DNA from: Acidobacteria bacterium Ga0077522
GTDB taxonomy: Bacteria; Acidobacteriota; Vicinamibacteria; Vicinamibacterales; Vicinamibacteraceae
Length of the DNA: 46,554 bases
Direction: 5' to 3'
Assembly (NCBI GenBank): GCA_001464065.1
Contig: LNDN01000035.1
Span: 1 to 46,554, forward strand
Made by a program: the position numbers and the translations under genes. Shown one piece after another: positions 35,758 to 44,583 of the stretch. The notes beneath the pieces are model-generated. The model searched no databases and had not been told where the DNA came from. It was given only the letters and a program-made list of their open reading frames with translations. Each line of letters opens with the position of its first letter. The first letter of the stretch is position 1.

Positions 35758-37134
35758 ATGCGCGCTCCCAAGACGGTCTTTGCGTGTACCAACTGCGGCG
35801 CGCAAGCGCCCAAGTGGCTGGGGCGATGCCCCGACTGCGGCGCGTGGAACACCTTTGCCGAGGAAGCGGCCGCGCCGCCGATGCCGGCCGGAGGAGCGCG
35901 CCCGAGCCTCGGCGCGGCGGGCGGGCAGGCGCGGCTCTACGCCGACGTCGACATGGTGCAGGCCGAGCGCATCTCCACGGGCATCGGCGAGTTCGACCGC
36001 GTGCTCGGCGGCGGGCTGGTGCCCGGCAGTCTCGTCCTGCTCGGCGGTGAACCCGGCATCGGCAAGAGCACGCTGCTGCTGCAGGCGGCGGCGGAGTTCG
36101 CGCAGCGGACCGGCCCGGTCCTGTACTGCTCGGGCGAGGAGTCCGAACACCAGGTCAAGGGGCGTGGCGAGCGGCTCGGCGTCGGCAACGCGCCGCTGTA
36201 CCTGCTGGCCGAGACCTGCACCGAGCGCATCCTCGAGGAAGTCCAGCGCCTCCGACCGGCCCTGCTCATCGTCGACTCGATCCAGACCGTGTACTCGACC
36301 AAGCTGACGTCGGCGCCGGGCACGGTGGGGCAGATTCGCGAGACGGCCACGCAGCTGCTGTTCGCCGCCAAGGGGCAGAACCTGCCGACCGTGCTCGTCG
36401 GCCACGTGACCAAGGACGGCGGCCTTGCTGGCCCCAAGGTCCTCGAGCACGTGGTCGACACGGTGCTGTACTTCGAGGGCGAGCGGCACCACACCCATCG
36501 GGTCATCCGCGCGGTGAAGAATCGCTTCGGGGCGGTCAGTGAACTCGGGGTCTTCGAGATGACGGGCACCGGCCTGCAGCCCGTGGCCAACCCCTCGGCC
36601 CTGTTCCTGGCCGAGCGGCAGGTCGGGGCGCCCGGGTCGGCCGTGCTGTGTTGCATGGAGGGCTCCCGGCCCATCCTGGTCGAGGTCCAGGCCCTGGTCT
36701 CGAGCAGTGTGTACGGCAGCGCCCGCCGGATGACCAACGGCGTGGATCAGCAGCGCCTCGCCCTGTTGCTGGCGGTGCTCGAGAAGCGGGCCGGGCTGAA
36801 TCTGGCCGGCGAGGACGTCTTCGTCAACGTGGCGGGCGGCTTCACCGTGGAGGAACGGGCGGCCGACCTCGGCATCGTCGCGGCCGTGGTGTCCAGCCTG
36901 CGCAACCGGGCGGTCCGCCCGGGCACCGCGATCTTCGGCGAGGTGGGGCTGGCCGGCGAGGTGCGGGCCACCGGGCAGTCCCTGCTCCGGGTGCGCGAGG
37001 CGGCCCAGATGGGGTTCACCCGCTGCGTGGTGCCGTCGGGCAACGTCGGCCCCGACGATGCCGGCGCCGGATGCGAGGTGGTTGGCGTCCGCACCGTGGC
37101 CGAGGCGCTGGACGAGGTGATCGGTTGGGATTGA
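35758..37134 (+). CDS. radA: DNA repair protein RadA (Sms)
   Basis: A 458-residue RecA-related, DnaB-like helicase that promotes branch migration in recombination. The N-terminal zinc finger is CTNCGAQAPKWLGRCPDCG. The Walker A motif is GEPGIGKSTLL, and the KNRFG motif is present (VKNRFGAVSELGVFEM). A Lon-like C-terminal domain shows DVFVNVAGGFTVEERAADLG. The start is ATG 35758, placed directly after the heptad repeat without an SD. The neighbour PIN-TRAM gene follows the radA-yacL pairing seen in Firmicutes, although disA is absent. Confidence 0.96.
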   Translation: MRAPKTVFACTNCGAQAPKWLGRCPDCGAWNTFAEEAAAPPMPAGGARPSLGAAGGQARLYADVDMVQAERISTGIGEFDRVLGGGLVPGSLVLLGGEPGIGKSTLLLQAAAEFAQRTGPVLYCSGEESEHQVKGRGERLGVGNAPLYLLAETCTERILEEVQRLRPALLIVDSIQTVYSTKLTSAPGTVGQIRETATQLLFAAKGQNLPTVLVGHVTKDGGLAGPKVLEHVVDTVLYFEGERHHTHRVIRAVKNRFGAVSELGVFEMTGTGLQPVANPSALFLAERQVGAPGSAVLCCMEGSRPILVEVQALVSSSVYGSARRMTNGVDQQRLALLLAVLEKRAGLNLAGEDVFVNVAGGFTVEERAADLGIVAAVVSSLRNRAVRPGTAIFGEVGLAGEVRATGQSLLRVREAAQMGFTRCVVPSGNVGPDDAGAGCEVVGVRTVAEALDEVIGWD

Positions 37135-37235
37135 TGGGCGTATGATGTCGGCTGGCGTCGCGTGGCTGTTTCGCCCCACCATCATCCCGGCCCGCGTCCT
37201 TCGGTCTCGTTGAGCTTTCCTATTCGGGGTCGTAC

Positions 37236-38339
37236 ATGACCTGGTTCGTGTTTGCCCGCGTCCTGTTCGTGGCCGCGGTCGCGTATTCGGCCTCGCTGGT
37301 CAGGCCGGTCCACGAGATGGCCCTGGTCAACGTCCTGGTCGGGGCGGGCCTGGCCGGTCTCGTCGTGGTCTTCGAGACGCAGCTGCGCGACACCGCCGTG
37401 TCGTCGATTCTCGGGGCCGTGATCGGTGGCACCTTCGGCCTCAGCATCGCCAAGACGATCACGACCACGCTGTTCTGGGCCAACACCAACGACAGTCGCG
37501 TCGCCTTCCTCCACACGGTCACGCTGCTCGCGCTGACCTACCTCGGCCTGGTCGTCGGTGGTCGCAAGGGCGAGTGGCTGGAACCGGCCAGGCTCATCAG
37601 TCTGTTCCGGGCCACGGCGCCCAAGAAGCACTTCAAGATTCTCGACACCAGCGTCATCATCGACGGCCGCATCGCCGACATCTGCGAGACCGGTTTCGTC
37701 GATGGCACTCTGGTCATCCCGCAGTTCGTGCTGAAGGAGCTGCAGTTCGTCGCCGACTCCTCCGACGCGATGAAGCGCAACCGCGGCCGTCGCGGTCTCG
37801 ACATCCTGCAGAAGATCCAGAAGATGACCAATCTCGACGTGGTCATCTCGGATGTCGACTTCCCCGACGTCAAGGAGGTCGATCTCAAGCTGATCGAACT
37901 GGCGCGCTCGCTCGAGGGCAAGATCGTCACCAACGACTTCAATCTCAACAAGGTGGCCGAACTGCGCGGCGTGCACGTGCTCAACATCAACGAGCTCGCC
38001 AACTCCCTCAAGCCCGTCGTCCTGCCCGGCGAGTACATGAAGGTCTTCATCCTCAAGGAAGGCCGCGAGTACAACCAGGGCGTCGCCTACCTCGACGATG
38101 GAACGATGGTGGTGGTGGACAACGGCCGCAAGATGATCAGCAAGAACATCGACGTGGTGGTCACGAGCGTGCTCCAGACCACGGCGGGCAAGATGATCTT
38201 CGGGCGCTACATCGAACCGGCCGGCGATCCCCAGCGGATGCCGCCCCCGGTCGAGGGCGAGAGTCCGGCGCCGGCGGCCACTCCGCCGAGCTCGCAGACG
38301 GCCTCCTTCCGACGGCCCCGCGCCGTCCAGCAGACCTGA
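37236..38339 (+). CDS. Membrane-anchored PIN-TRAM domain protein (YacL-like)
   Basis: A 367-residue protein. About four N-terminal membrane segments (1-110) are followed by a PIN nuclease domain with its acidic residues in FKILDTSVIIDGRIADICE, IPQFVLKELQFVADS and GKIVTNDFNLNKVAEL, and then a TRAM RNA-binding domain (VFILKEGREYNQGVAYLDDG). It is predicted to be an RNase anchored to the inner membrane. The C-terminal tail is Pro/Ala-rich. TATGAT at 37141-37146 in the 101-bp gap after radA is a candidate -10 box. Confidence 0.9.
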   Translation: MTWFVFARVLFVAAVAYSASLVRPVHEMALVNVLVGAGLAGLVVVFETQLRDTAVSSILGAVIGGTFGLSIAKTITTTLFWANTNDSRVAFLHTVTLLALTYLGLVVGGRKGEWLEPARLISLFRATAPKKHFKILDTSVIIDGRIADICETGFVDGTLVIPQFVLKELQFVADSSDAMKRNRGRRGLDILQKIQKMTNLDVVISDVDFPDVKEVDLKLIELARSLEGKIVTNDFNLNKVAELRGVHVLNINELANSLKPVVLPGEYMKVFILKEGREYNQGVAYLDDGTMVVVDNGRKMISKNIDVVVTSVLQTTAGKMIFGRYIEPAGDPQRMPPPVEGESPAPAATPPSSQTASFRRPRAVQQT

Positions 38340-38348
38340 CGCCGCCGG

Positions 38349-39086
38349 ATGGCAGTGCCCCCGTTCCACTGGTGGCGGACGGTCTTCTTCCTGATCCCCG
38401 CCATCACGCTCTACACGATCGTCCTCGGGACGCTGTCCCTGCTGTCGGTGCTCGTCGACCGCCAGGGCCACCTCGCGCACGCCTGCGCCCGGGCCTGGGC
38501 CTGGCTGATTCTCAAGACCACGCGCGTCTCGGTCGACATCAGCGGCCTCGACGATCTGCCGCGCGACACGCCCTACCTGTTCCTGGCCAATCACCAGAGC
38601 ATCTACGACATCCCCGTGCTGTTCTGGCACCTGCCGTATCAGGTGCGCATCCTCGCCAAGGCCTCGCTCGGCAGCGTCCCCTTCCTCGGCTGGCACCTGC
38701 GCCGCAGCGGTCACGTGCTGGTCGATCGCAGCAACCCGGGCAACTCGACGATGCTCCAGATCAAGGAGCTGATGCGTCAGAAGGTGTCGCTGCTCGTGTT
38801 CCCCGAAGGCACGCGCAGTGCCGACGGCCGCGTGGCGCGCTTCAGGGGCGGCATCGTCCTGCTGGCCATCGAGGCCGGGCTGCCCATCGTGCCGGTCTCG
38901 GTCGAGGGCACCAGGCACGTGATGCGCAAGGGCCGGCTGATGACGTGCCCCGGGCACGTGCGCGTGCGGGTGCACCCGCCGGTGTCGACCGAGGGCTACC
39001 AGACCGCCCAGGCGCGCGAGCTAGCCGGGATCGTGCAGGCGCAGGTTCGCGCCGGCGTCGAGCAGTTGCAGGGTGGCCCCTCGTGA
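38349..39086 (+). CDS. plsC: 1-acyl-sn-glycerol-3-phosphate acyltransferase
   Basis: A 245-residue membrane-bound acyltransferase that makes phosphatidic acid. The catalytic HX4D motif is in FLANHQSIYDIPVLFWHLP, the acyl-acceptor motif is VFPEGTRSADGRVARFRGGI, and an N-terminal hydrophobic helix anchors it. ATG 38349 lies 9 bp after the PIN-TRAM gene. The stop overlaps the next gene's GTG by 4 bp. Confidence 0.93.
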   Translation: MAVPPFHWWRTVFFLIPAITLYTIVLGTLSLLSVLVDRQGHLAHACARAWAWLILKTTRVSVDISGLDDLPRDTPYLFLANHQSIYDIPVLFWHLPYQVRILAKASLGSVPFLGWHLRRSGHVLVDRSNPGNSTMLQIKELMRQKVSLLVFPEGTRSADGRVARFRGGIVLLAIEAGLPIVPVSVEGTRHVMRKGRLMTCPGHVRVRVHPPVSTEGYQTAQARELAGIVQAQVRAGVEQLQGGPS

Positions 39087-39703
39087 TCCTCGCCGTCTCC
39101 CCGGACGTCGCCGACATCGTCGTCCCTGGGGTGCTGGTCCGTCGTGGCGTCACGGTGCTCGCCCACGACCCACGGCTCGATGCGCCTCTGGCCGCGGCGG
39201 CCGCCGCTCTGCGCGAGGCGACCGGTCTGGAGGAGGCGACCATGGCGACGCGCGCGATGTACAAGCGGTGCGGCATCGACCCGACGCGGACGCGGCCGTC
39301 GAGCGAGGCCCTGCTGCGCCGCGTGCGCAAGGGCGACCCGCTCCCGCGCGTCAACGGCCTCGTGGACATCATCAACTGGTGCTCGGCCGAGACGCAGGTC
39401 TCCTTCGGCCTCTACGACCTCGGCAAGGTGCAGCCGCCGATCACGCTGCGGCTCGGACGCACCGGGGAGGGGTATGACGGCATTCGCAAGGACCGCGTCA
39501 ACGTCGAGGGGCGCCTGACGCTTGCCGATGCGGTCGGGCCCTTCGGCAACCCGACGTCCGATTCGTCGCGCACGATGACCACGCCGGAGACGACCGACGT
39601 GCTGGTCGTGCTGTTCGTGCCGGCCGTGATGCCTCCTGCCCACGGCGACCGCGCCCTGGCCATCACGCGCGATCGTCTGGCCGAGTACGCCGGCGGGGTC
39701 TAG
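39083..39703 (+). CDS. Stand-alone B3/B4 (tRNA-editing-like) domain protein
   Basis: A 206-residue protein matching the B3/4 domain otherwise found in the beta subunit of phenylalanyl-tRNA synthetase, which there clears mischarged tRNA. Typical parts are AMYKRCGIDPTRTRPSSEAL, LRRVRKGDPLPRVNGLVDII and FGLYDLGKVQPPITLRLG, and a terminal block (NPTSDSSRTMTTPETTDVLV) is shared with stand-alone members. Their substrate is not known from sequence. It starts at GTG 39083, overlapping plsC. It converges with the next gene across octamer repeats. Confidence 0.78.
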   Translation: MILAVSPDVADIVVPGVLVRRGVTVLAHDPRLDAPLAAAAAALREATGLEEATMATRAMYKRCGIDPTRTRPSSEALLRRVRKGDPLPRVNGLVDIINWCSAETQVSFGLYDLGKVQPPITLRLGRTGEGYDGIRKDRVNVEGRLTLADAVGPFGNPTSDSSRTMTTPETTDVLVVLFVPAVMPPAHGDRALAITRDRLAEYAGGV

Positions 39704-39709
39704 GCCTGG

Positions 39710-39733
39710 CGATTTCACGATTTCACGATTTCT
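39710..39733 (+). repeat. Tandem octamer repeat, block 1
   Basis: Three copies of CGATTTCA (the last ends in T) form an AT-rich tandem array just after the B3/4 gene. The core ATTTC resembles the heptad family. Confidence 0.75.
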
Positions 39734-39769
39734 CTACCACGGCCAACCTCGCAGCGCGGAGGTGGCGAT

Positions 39770-39793
39770 GAAATTCTGAAATTCTGAAATTCT
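39770..39793 (+). repeat. Tandem octamer repeat, block 2
   Basis: Three exact copies of GAAATTCT run up to the stop codon of the leftward DUF2142-like gene. The core ATTTC/GAAAT is shared, in the opposite orientation to block 1. Confidence 0.8.
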
Positions 39794-41842
39794 CTAGTAC
39801 CCGAAGTGAAACATCAGCACCGTGGCTCGCAGCACCCCGAGCCACGCGAGGGCGAGCACCACGACGGTCAGGCCCGTCGCGGCGGCACCGAGGCGCTGTA
39901 CGACGCCAGTCGTCGTGCGCAGCCGCTCGAGGCCGGCGCCGACGAGCACGGCGGCCGGCGCGGTGAGCGGCAGGATGTGTCGGGGCGTCCAGTGCACGAC
40001 CATGTCGGCGCGCGGCACCAGATTGACCAGTCCCCACGCGGCCAGCCCGAGCACCACGCCGAGCGCGCACACCAGCATGACGCCGCTGGTATCCGGCGCG
40101 GCCGGGTCGCGATGGCGAGCACGCCAGAGGGAGGCCGCTGCAGCCAGGGTGCTCCACGTGGCCAGGGCCACCAGCAGCACTGACGCGGCAGCGTACGGCA
40201 GCCAGACCTTGCTGCCGGGAAACGGGCCGGCGCCGAGCGAGCCGAACCGCGCCCAGAACGGCTCGAACACCATCACGCGCATCTGTGCCCAGAACTCCGG
40301 CGTCCACGGCATCGGTCCCGCCGTCGGCACGAAGCCGCCGGCCTCGAGGACGGCCCGCTTGAAGGCGTGTGCCGACGGATCGCCGAACACCATCCAGGCG
40401 CGCACGTGGAGCCATGCGGCCGCGAGGACGATACCCGCACCGACGAGCAGCACGGGACGGAGCGCCGCGGCGAGGATGGCGACCGGTTCGCCGCCAGTCG
40501 ACGCACCCGTGCGCTCCTGCCCGGCGCGGCGCGCCGCCAGGAGGCACGCCAGGATGGCCATGGGGGCGAGGAAGACGGCCGTGGCCTTGACGGCATAGGC
40601 GGCGCCAATCAGCAGGCCGGTCAGCAGGAGCAGGCCGGTGGTGCCACGCCCGCGCGTCACGCGTGCGATCGCGAGGGTCGCTGCCGCGGCCAGCAGCGTG
40701 GCGGGCGGATCGGTCGAGACCGCGCCCATCACGGCGCACCACTGGGGGATGAGGCCGAGGCCGCCGGCGACCGTGGCGACGACCAGCGGGTCGCTGGTCA
40801 CGGTCGTGAGCAGCCTCGCGATGATCCAGGTCGTGGCCAGCGCCATGAGCAGGGACGCGAGACGCAGCACCCGCAGGGCTCGATGGCCCGTCGCCGGTTG
40901 CGGCGGACCTGCGTGCCAGAAGATCGAGGGCTCGGTCCCGCCCGCGTGCAGCCGCGAGCGTGGATTGAGCGTCACGGCGGGGCCCGGAGCCTCGAGCCCC
41001 GTGGCCTTCAGCAGGGCGGCAGCGCCGAGGTAGTACAGCGGCTGCTGCACGAACTCGTACGACGAGGCTCGCCACTCGGAGTCGTGCGCCGGCACCTCGC
41101 TGGGCAGCGAGCCAGTCGTGGCGACGAAGCGCGCGTACTGCAGATGGGCAAGTTCGTCGGGCGGCTCGAACGGTGGCACGACGAGCGTGTAGGCGACGAG
41201 CGTCGCGCCTGCGGCCATCACGGCCAGTGCGGTTGCGCCCCGCACGCCGAGCGCCGGCTGCGCCACCCCGAGGGCGCGAGCCAGCCACACCCCGGCGATC
41301 ATGATGGTGAAGGCCGACATCCACATCACCGTCAGCACGAGCAGCAGGCCCGGCGTCGTCGCGCCCCCGTCGAGCGCACAGCCAAGGCTGCCGAGCCGCG
41401 TGGCAAACCTGGGCACCAGTGTCATCGGACGTCGTGCGTCGAGCGACAGGATGCCACCGGCGTCTCTGAGCCTGACCACCAGGGGAGCGCGCCAGGGCGG
41501 CGTCACGTTGCCAAGGGGGATGGCGATCGGTGCGCCAGTTACCGCCACGACGCTCGTGGTGCCGACGCGTTGCGCGGAGCCGTCGGGGGCGGCGACGAAG
41601 AACTCGGCGTCGATGCGGCCGTCAGCGGCGCCTGACGGGTGCAAGACGACCGCATCGATGTCGCAGGCCGGCAGAAAGAGCGTGGCATCACGTGGCGTCG
41701 CGTCGAACGCGATGGCCGCCGCGCCCCACGAGGCCCGGCCACGGGGATCCACCTCGCGCAGGCTGCGCAGTGTCGAGAGGGCCGCACCGAACACCACGAG
41801 CCAGAGCAGCAAGTTCAGGCCCAGGCGTGCTGCGCTCCGCAT
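39794..41842 (-). CDS. Polytopic membrane protein, DUF2142-type (glycosyltransferase-like)
   Basis: A 682-residue membrane protein with about 11-12 hydrophobic helices and a large extracytoplasmic beta-rich domain near the N-terminus (about 45-150). The motif VVPPFEPPDELAHLQYARF followed by YEFVQQPLYYLGAAALL is typical of DUF2142 and related GT-C glycosyltransferases that use lipid-linked sugars. The acceptor is unknown; a surface-glycan role is inferred. I use ATG 41842 because AAGG lies about 9 bp upstream. An ATG at 41866 is also possible. It is the only leftward gene within an otherwise rightward core cluster. Confidence 0.75.
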   Translation of the reverse strand: MRSAARLGLNLLLWLVVFGAALSTLRSLREVDPRGRASWGAAAIAFDATPRDATLFLPACDIDAVVLHPSGAADGRIDAEFFVAAPDGSAQRVGTTSVVAVTGAPIAIPLGNVTPPWRAPLVVRLRDAGGILSLDARRPMTLVPRFATRLGSLGCALDGGATTPGLLLVLTVMWMSAFTIMIAGVWLARALGVAQPALGVRGATALAVMAAGATLVAYTLVVPPFEPPDELAHLQYARFVATTGSLPSEVPAHDSEWRASSYEFVQQPLYYLGAAALLKATGLEAPGPAVTLNPRSRLHAGGTEPSIFWHAGPPQPATGHRALRVLRLASLLMALATTWIIARLLTTVTSDPLVVATVAGGLGLIPQWCAVMGAVSTDPPATLLAAAATLAIARVTRGRGTTGLLLLTGLLIGAAYAVKATAVFLAPMAILACLLAARRAGQERTGASTGGEPVAILAAALRPVLLVGAGIVLAAAWLHVRAWMVFGDPSAHAFKRAVLEAGGFVPTAGPMPWTPEFWAQMRVMVFEPFWARFGSLGAGPFPGSKVWLPYAAASVLLVALATWSTLAAAASLWRARHRDPAAPDTSGVMLVCALGVVLGLAAWGLVNLVPRADMVVHWTPRHILPLTAPAAVLVGAGLERLRTTTGVVQRLGAAATGLTVVVLALAWLGVLRATVLMFHFGY

Positions 41843-41878
41843 GGCGGTGTACCTTACCACTCGCATGGGGCGGACTTC

Positions 41879-43051
41879 GTGATCGTGGATGTCGTGGTGG
41901 CCGCCGGTGGGCAGGGGCGTCGGCTCGGCGGAGCCGTGGCCAAGCAGTGGCTGTCGCTGGGCGACCGGACCATCTTCGAGCGGAGTGTCGCGGCGTGCGC
42001 GGCGTCATCGCGCGTTCGCGGCGTGGTGGCCGTGGTGCCCGCTGCAGACCTCGAGGCGGCACGCGTACTGGCCGCGGCGGCCGCTGGCAGCAAGCTGATC
42101 GCCGTCGTGGCGGGGGGCGAGCGACGGCAGGATTCCGTGGCGGCCGGATTGCGTGCCGTGCCGCACGACGCGCACGTAGTCCTCGTGCATGACGCGGCAC
42201 GACCGTTCGTCACCGACGGCATCATCGGCCGCGTCATCGACGCCGCGGCGCACGGGGGCGCGGCCATCGCCGCGGCGCGCGTGCACGACACCGTGAAGCA
42301 CATCGCCTGCGAAGACGGCCAGCGATGGATCGACGGCACGATCCCGCGTGACGAACTCGCGCTGGCGCAGACGCCCCAGGGGTTTCGGCGGGACGTGCTC
42401 GACGCCATGCTGCCCGTGATGACGTCCGCGGTGGACGTCACCGACGAGGCCTCGCTCGCCGAACATCTCGGCCATCGTGTCGAGGTCGTGGACGGGCATC
42501 CCGACAACGTCAAGATCACGACCGAAGACGACCTCGTGCGCGCGCGCCGTGCCCTCGGGAACGACGGCGCTCACGGTGCCGCCACCATGCGAATCGGGCT
42601 GGGCTACGACTCGCACCGGTTCGCCGACGGTCGACGGCTCGTCGTCGGCGGCGTCCACGTGCCCGACCAGGCCGGGCTGGCCGGCCATTCGGACGGCGAC
42701 GCGGTGTGTCATGCGATCACGGACGCCGTGCTCGGCGCCGCCGGCCTCGGCGATGTCGGCGGGCTGTTCCCCGATACCGATCCGGCCTGGAAGGATGCCG
42801 ACAGCCTCGCCCTGCTGCGCGACGCGTTCGCACGCGTGCGCGCTGCCGGGTGGCGCCTGGGCAACCTCGACCTGGTCGTCATCTGCCACCGCCCGAAGAT
42901 CGGCCGGATCGCGGACGCCTTGCGCGCATCCCTCGCCGGCGCGCTCGACACCACGCCGGACCGCATCAGCGTGAAGGGCAAGACGCCCGAGGGCACCGCG
43001 GCCCTCGAAGACGCGATGATCGTCCACGCCGTGGCGCTGCTGGAGCGCTGA
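41879..43051 (+). CDS. ispDF: Bifunctional IspD-IspF (CDP-ME synthase / MECDP synthase)
   Basis: A 390-residue natural fusion. Residues 1 to about 230 are IspD (AAGGQGRRLGGAVAKQWLSL, VHDAARPFV, AQTPQGFRRDVL), which makes CDP-methylerythritol. Residues from about 237 are IspF (MRIGLGYDSHRFADGRRLVV, GHSDGDAVCHAITDAVLGAA, SVKGKTPEGTAALEDAMIVH), which cyclises the product of IspE. The reading frame is continuous through the joint. The start is GTG 41879; an in-frame GTG at 41885 is also possible. gltX follows after 20 bp. Confidence 0.95.
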   Translation: MIVDVVVAAGGQGRRLGGAVAKQWLSLGDRTIFERSVAACAASSRVRGVVAVVPAADLEAARVLAAAAAGSKLIAVVAGGERRQDSVAAGLRAVPHDAHVVLVHDAARPFVTDGIIGRVIDAAAHGGAAIAAARVHDTVKHIACEDGQRWIDGTIPRDELALAQTPQGFRRDVLDAMLPVMTSAVDVTDEASLAEHLGHRVEVVDGHPDNVKITTEDDLVRARRALGNDGAHGAATMRIGLGYDSHRFADGRRLVVGGVHVPDQAGLAGHSDGDAVCHAITDAVLGAAGLGDVGGLFPDTDPAWKDADSLALLRDAFARVRAAGWRLGNLDLVVICHRPKIGRIADALRASLAGALDTTPDRISVKGKTPEGTAALEDAMIVHAVALLER

Positions 43052-43071
43052 CGATCCCCGATAATGTCCTG

Positions 43072-44583
43072 ATGCGCGTCCGCTTCGCTCCGAGTCCGAC
43101 GGGGCATCTCCATGTCGGCAATGCCAGAACGGCCCTCTTCAACTGGCTGCTCGCCCGCGGACAGGGCGGGACGTTCGTGCTGCGGCTCGAGGACACCGAC
43201 GAGGCCCGCTCCACGGTGGCGTCTGCCGACGGCATTCTGGAGGACCTCCGCTGGCTGGGGCTCGACTGGGACGAAGGTCCAGACACGGGCGGCGCCTTCG
43301 GGCCCTACCGCCAGACCGAACGCCTGACGGTCTATCGCACCCAGGCCGAGCGGCTGCGCGCGTCCGGGCAGGCGTACTACTGCTTCTGCACCCCGGCCGA
43401 CCTCGATGCGGCTCGCGAGGCCGCGCTGCGCGAGAGCCGCACGCCGCAGTACGCCGGCACCTGTCGCGGTCTCGATCCCGCCACCGCCCAGGCCCGGGTC
43501 GATGCCGGGGAGGCTGCGGCGATTCGCTTCCGCGTGCCGGACGAGGCGGCCGTCACCTTCACCGACCTCGTGCGTGGCCCCATCACCACCGACATCGCGA
43601 TGATCGGCGACTTCGTCCTGCTGCGGCAGAGTGGGCTGCCCGCCTACAACTTCGCCGTGGTGGTCGACGATGTGGCGATGGCGATCTCGCTGGTGGTGCG
43701 TGGCGAGGACCATGTGCCGAACACGCCGAGACAGTGTCTGCTGTATCGCGCCCTCGGCGTCGACCCGCCGCAGTTCGCGCACCTGTCGCTCGTCCTCGGC
43801 CCCGACCACGCGCCCTTGTCCAAGCGGCACGGCGCCTCGAGCGTGGGGGATTTCCGCGCGCGCGGCATCCTGCCCGAAGCGCTGCGCAACTACCTCGCCC
43901 TGCTCGGGTGGTCGCCGGGCCACGACGAGGAGATCGTGCCGCTCGACGAACTCGCGCGCCGGTTTCGCGTCGAGGACGTGACCCGCAGCGCCGGCGTCTT
44001 CGACCCGGACAAGCTGGCCTGGATGAACCGGCACTACCTCAAGGAGGCGGACCCGGGGCGCCTCGCTGGGCTGCTGGAGCCACATCTGGTGGCGGCCGGC
44101 CACCTTGCGGCGGGCAGCGGAGCGGCACCGGCGGTCCAGACGTTCCTGCGCACGTGCGTCCCGCTGATCGCCGGCACGGTGGATCAGCTGGCCGATGCGC
44201 CCGAACGGTTGCGCCCCGTGTTCGAGGCCCCGCGACCGGCGGCCGTGGTCGAGCATCTGGCGAGCGAGGCGGCCGAGGCGGCCGAGGCCGGGCGTGCCGT
44301 GGTCATCGCCTTTGCCCAGGAGCTCAGTGCGCGTCCCCGGCTGACGCGCGAGTCCTTCCGGGAGGCGGCGCAGCAGGTGCGGCAGCGGACGGGCCAGAAG
44401 GGGCGAGCCCTGTTCCATCCGATTCGTCTCGCCCTCACCGGCGCGGACAGCGGCCCCGAACTGGATCTGCTCGTGCCGGCCATCGAGGCCGGCGCCGACG
44501 TCCCGCGCGACCTCGGCCTGCCCCCCATCGTCGGCTGTCGCGAGCGCGCGGCCATCTGCGCTGCGGCGATCCTGGGAGTGTGA
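43072..44583 (+). CDS. gltX: Glutamyl-tRNA synthetase
   Basis: A 503-residue class I synthetase that charges tRNA-Glu. The N-terminus MRVRFAPSPTGHLHVGNART has the HIGH-type motif HLHVGN. The KMSKS-type loop is PLSKRHGASSVGDFRARG. A CFCT region and the C-terminal anticodon-binding bundle (about 320-503) are present. The start is ATG 43072. The sequence CCCCGATAAT ends 6 bp before this ATG, the same arrangement as the probably leaderless TPR gene at 24903, although a -35 box is poor. The stop overlaps rlmB. Confidence 0.96.
   Translation: MRVRFAPSPTGHLHVGNARTALFNWLLARGQGGTFVLRLEDTDEARSTVASADGILEDLRWLGLDWDEGPDTGGAFGPYRQTERLTVYRTQAERLRASGQAYYCFCTPADLDAAREAALRESRTPQYAGTCRGLDPATAQARVDAGEAAAIRFRVPDEAAVTFTDLVRGPITTDIAMIGDFVLLRQSGLPAYNFAVVVDDVAMAISLVVRGEDHVPNTPRQCLLYRALGVDPPQFAHLSLVLGPDHAPLSKRHGASSVGDFRARGILPEALRNYLALLGWSPGHDEEIVPLDELARRFRVEDVTRSAGVFDPDKLAWMNRHYLKEADPGRLAGLLEPHLVAAGHLAAGSGAAPAVQTFLRTCVPLIAGTVDQLADAPERLRPVFEAPRPAAVVEHLASEAAEAAEAGRAVVIAFAQELSARPRLTRESFREAAQQVRQRTGQKGRALFHPIRLALTGADSGPELDLLVPAIEAGADVPRDLGLPPIVGCRERAAICAAAILGV

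Noticed and set aside
41639-41878. Upstream extension of ispDF
   Set aside because: The frame is open, but it overlaps the divergent membrane-protein gene and the residues are unlike IspD; the family start is at GTG 41879.
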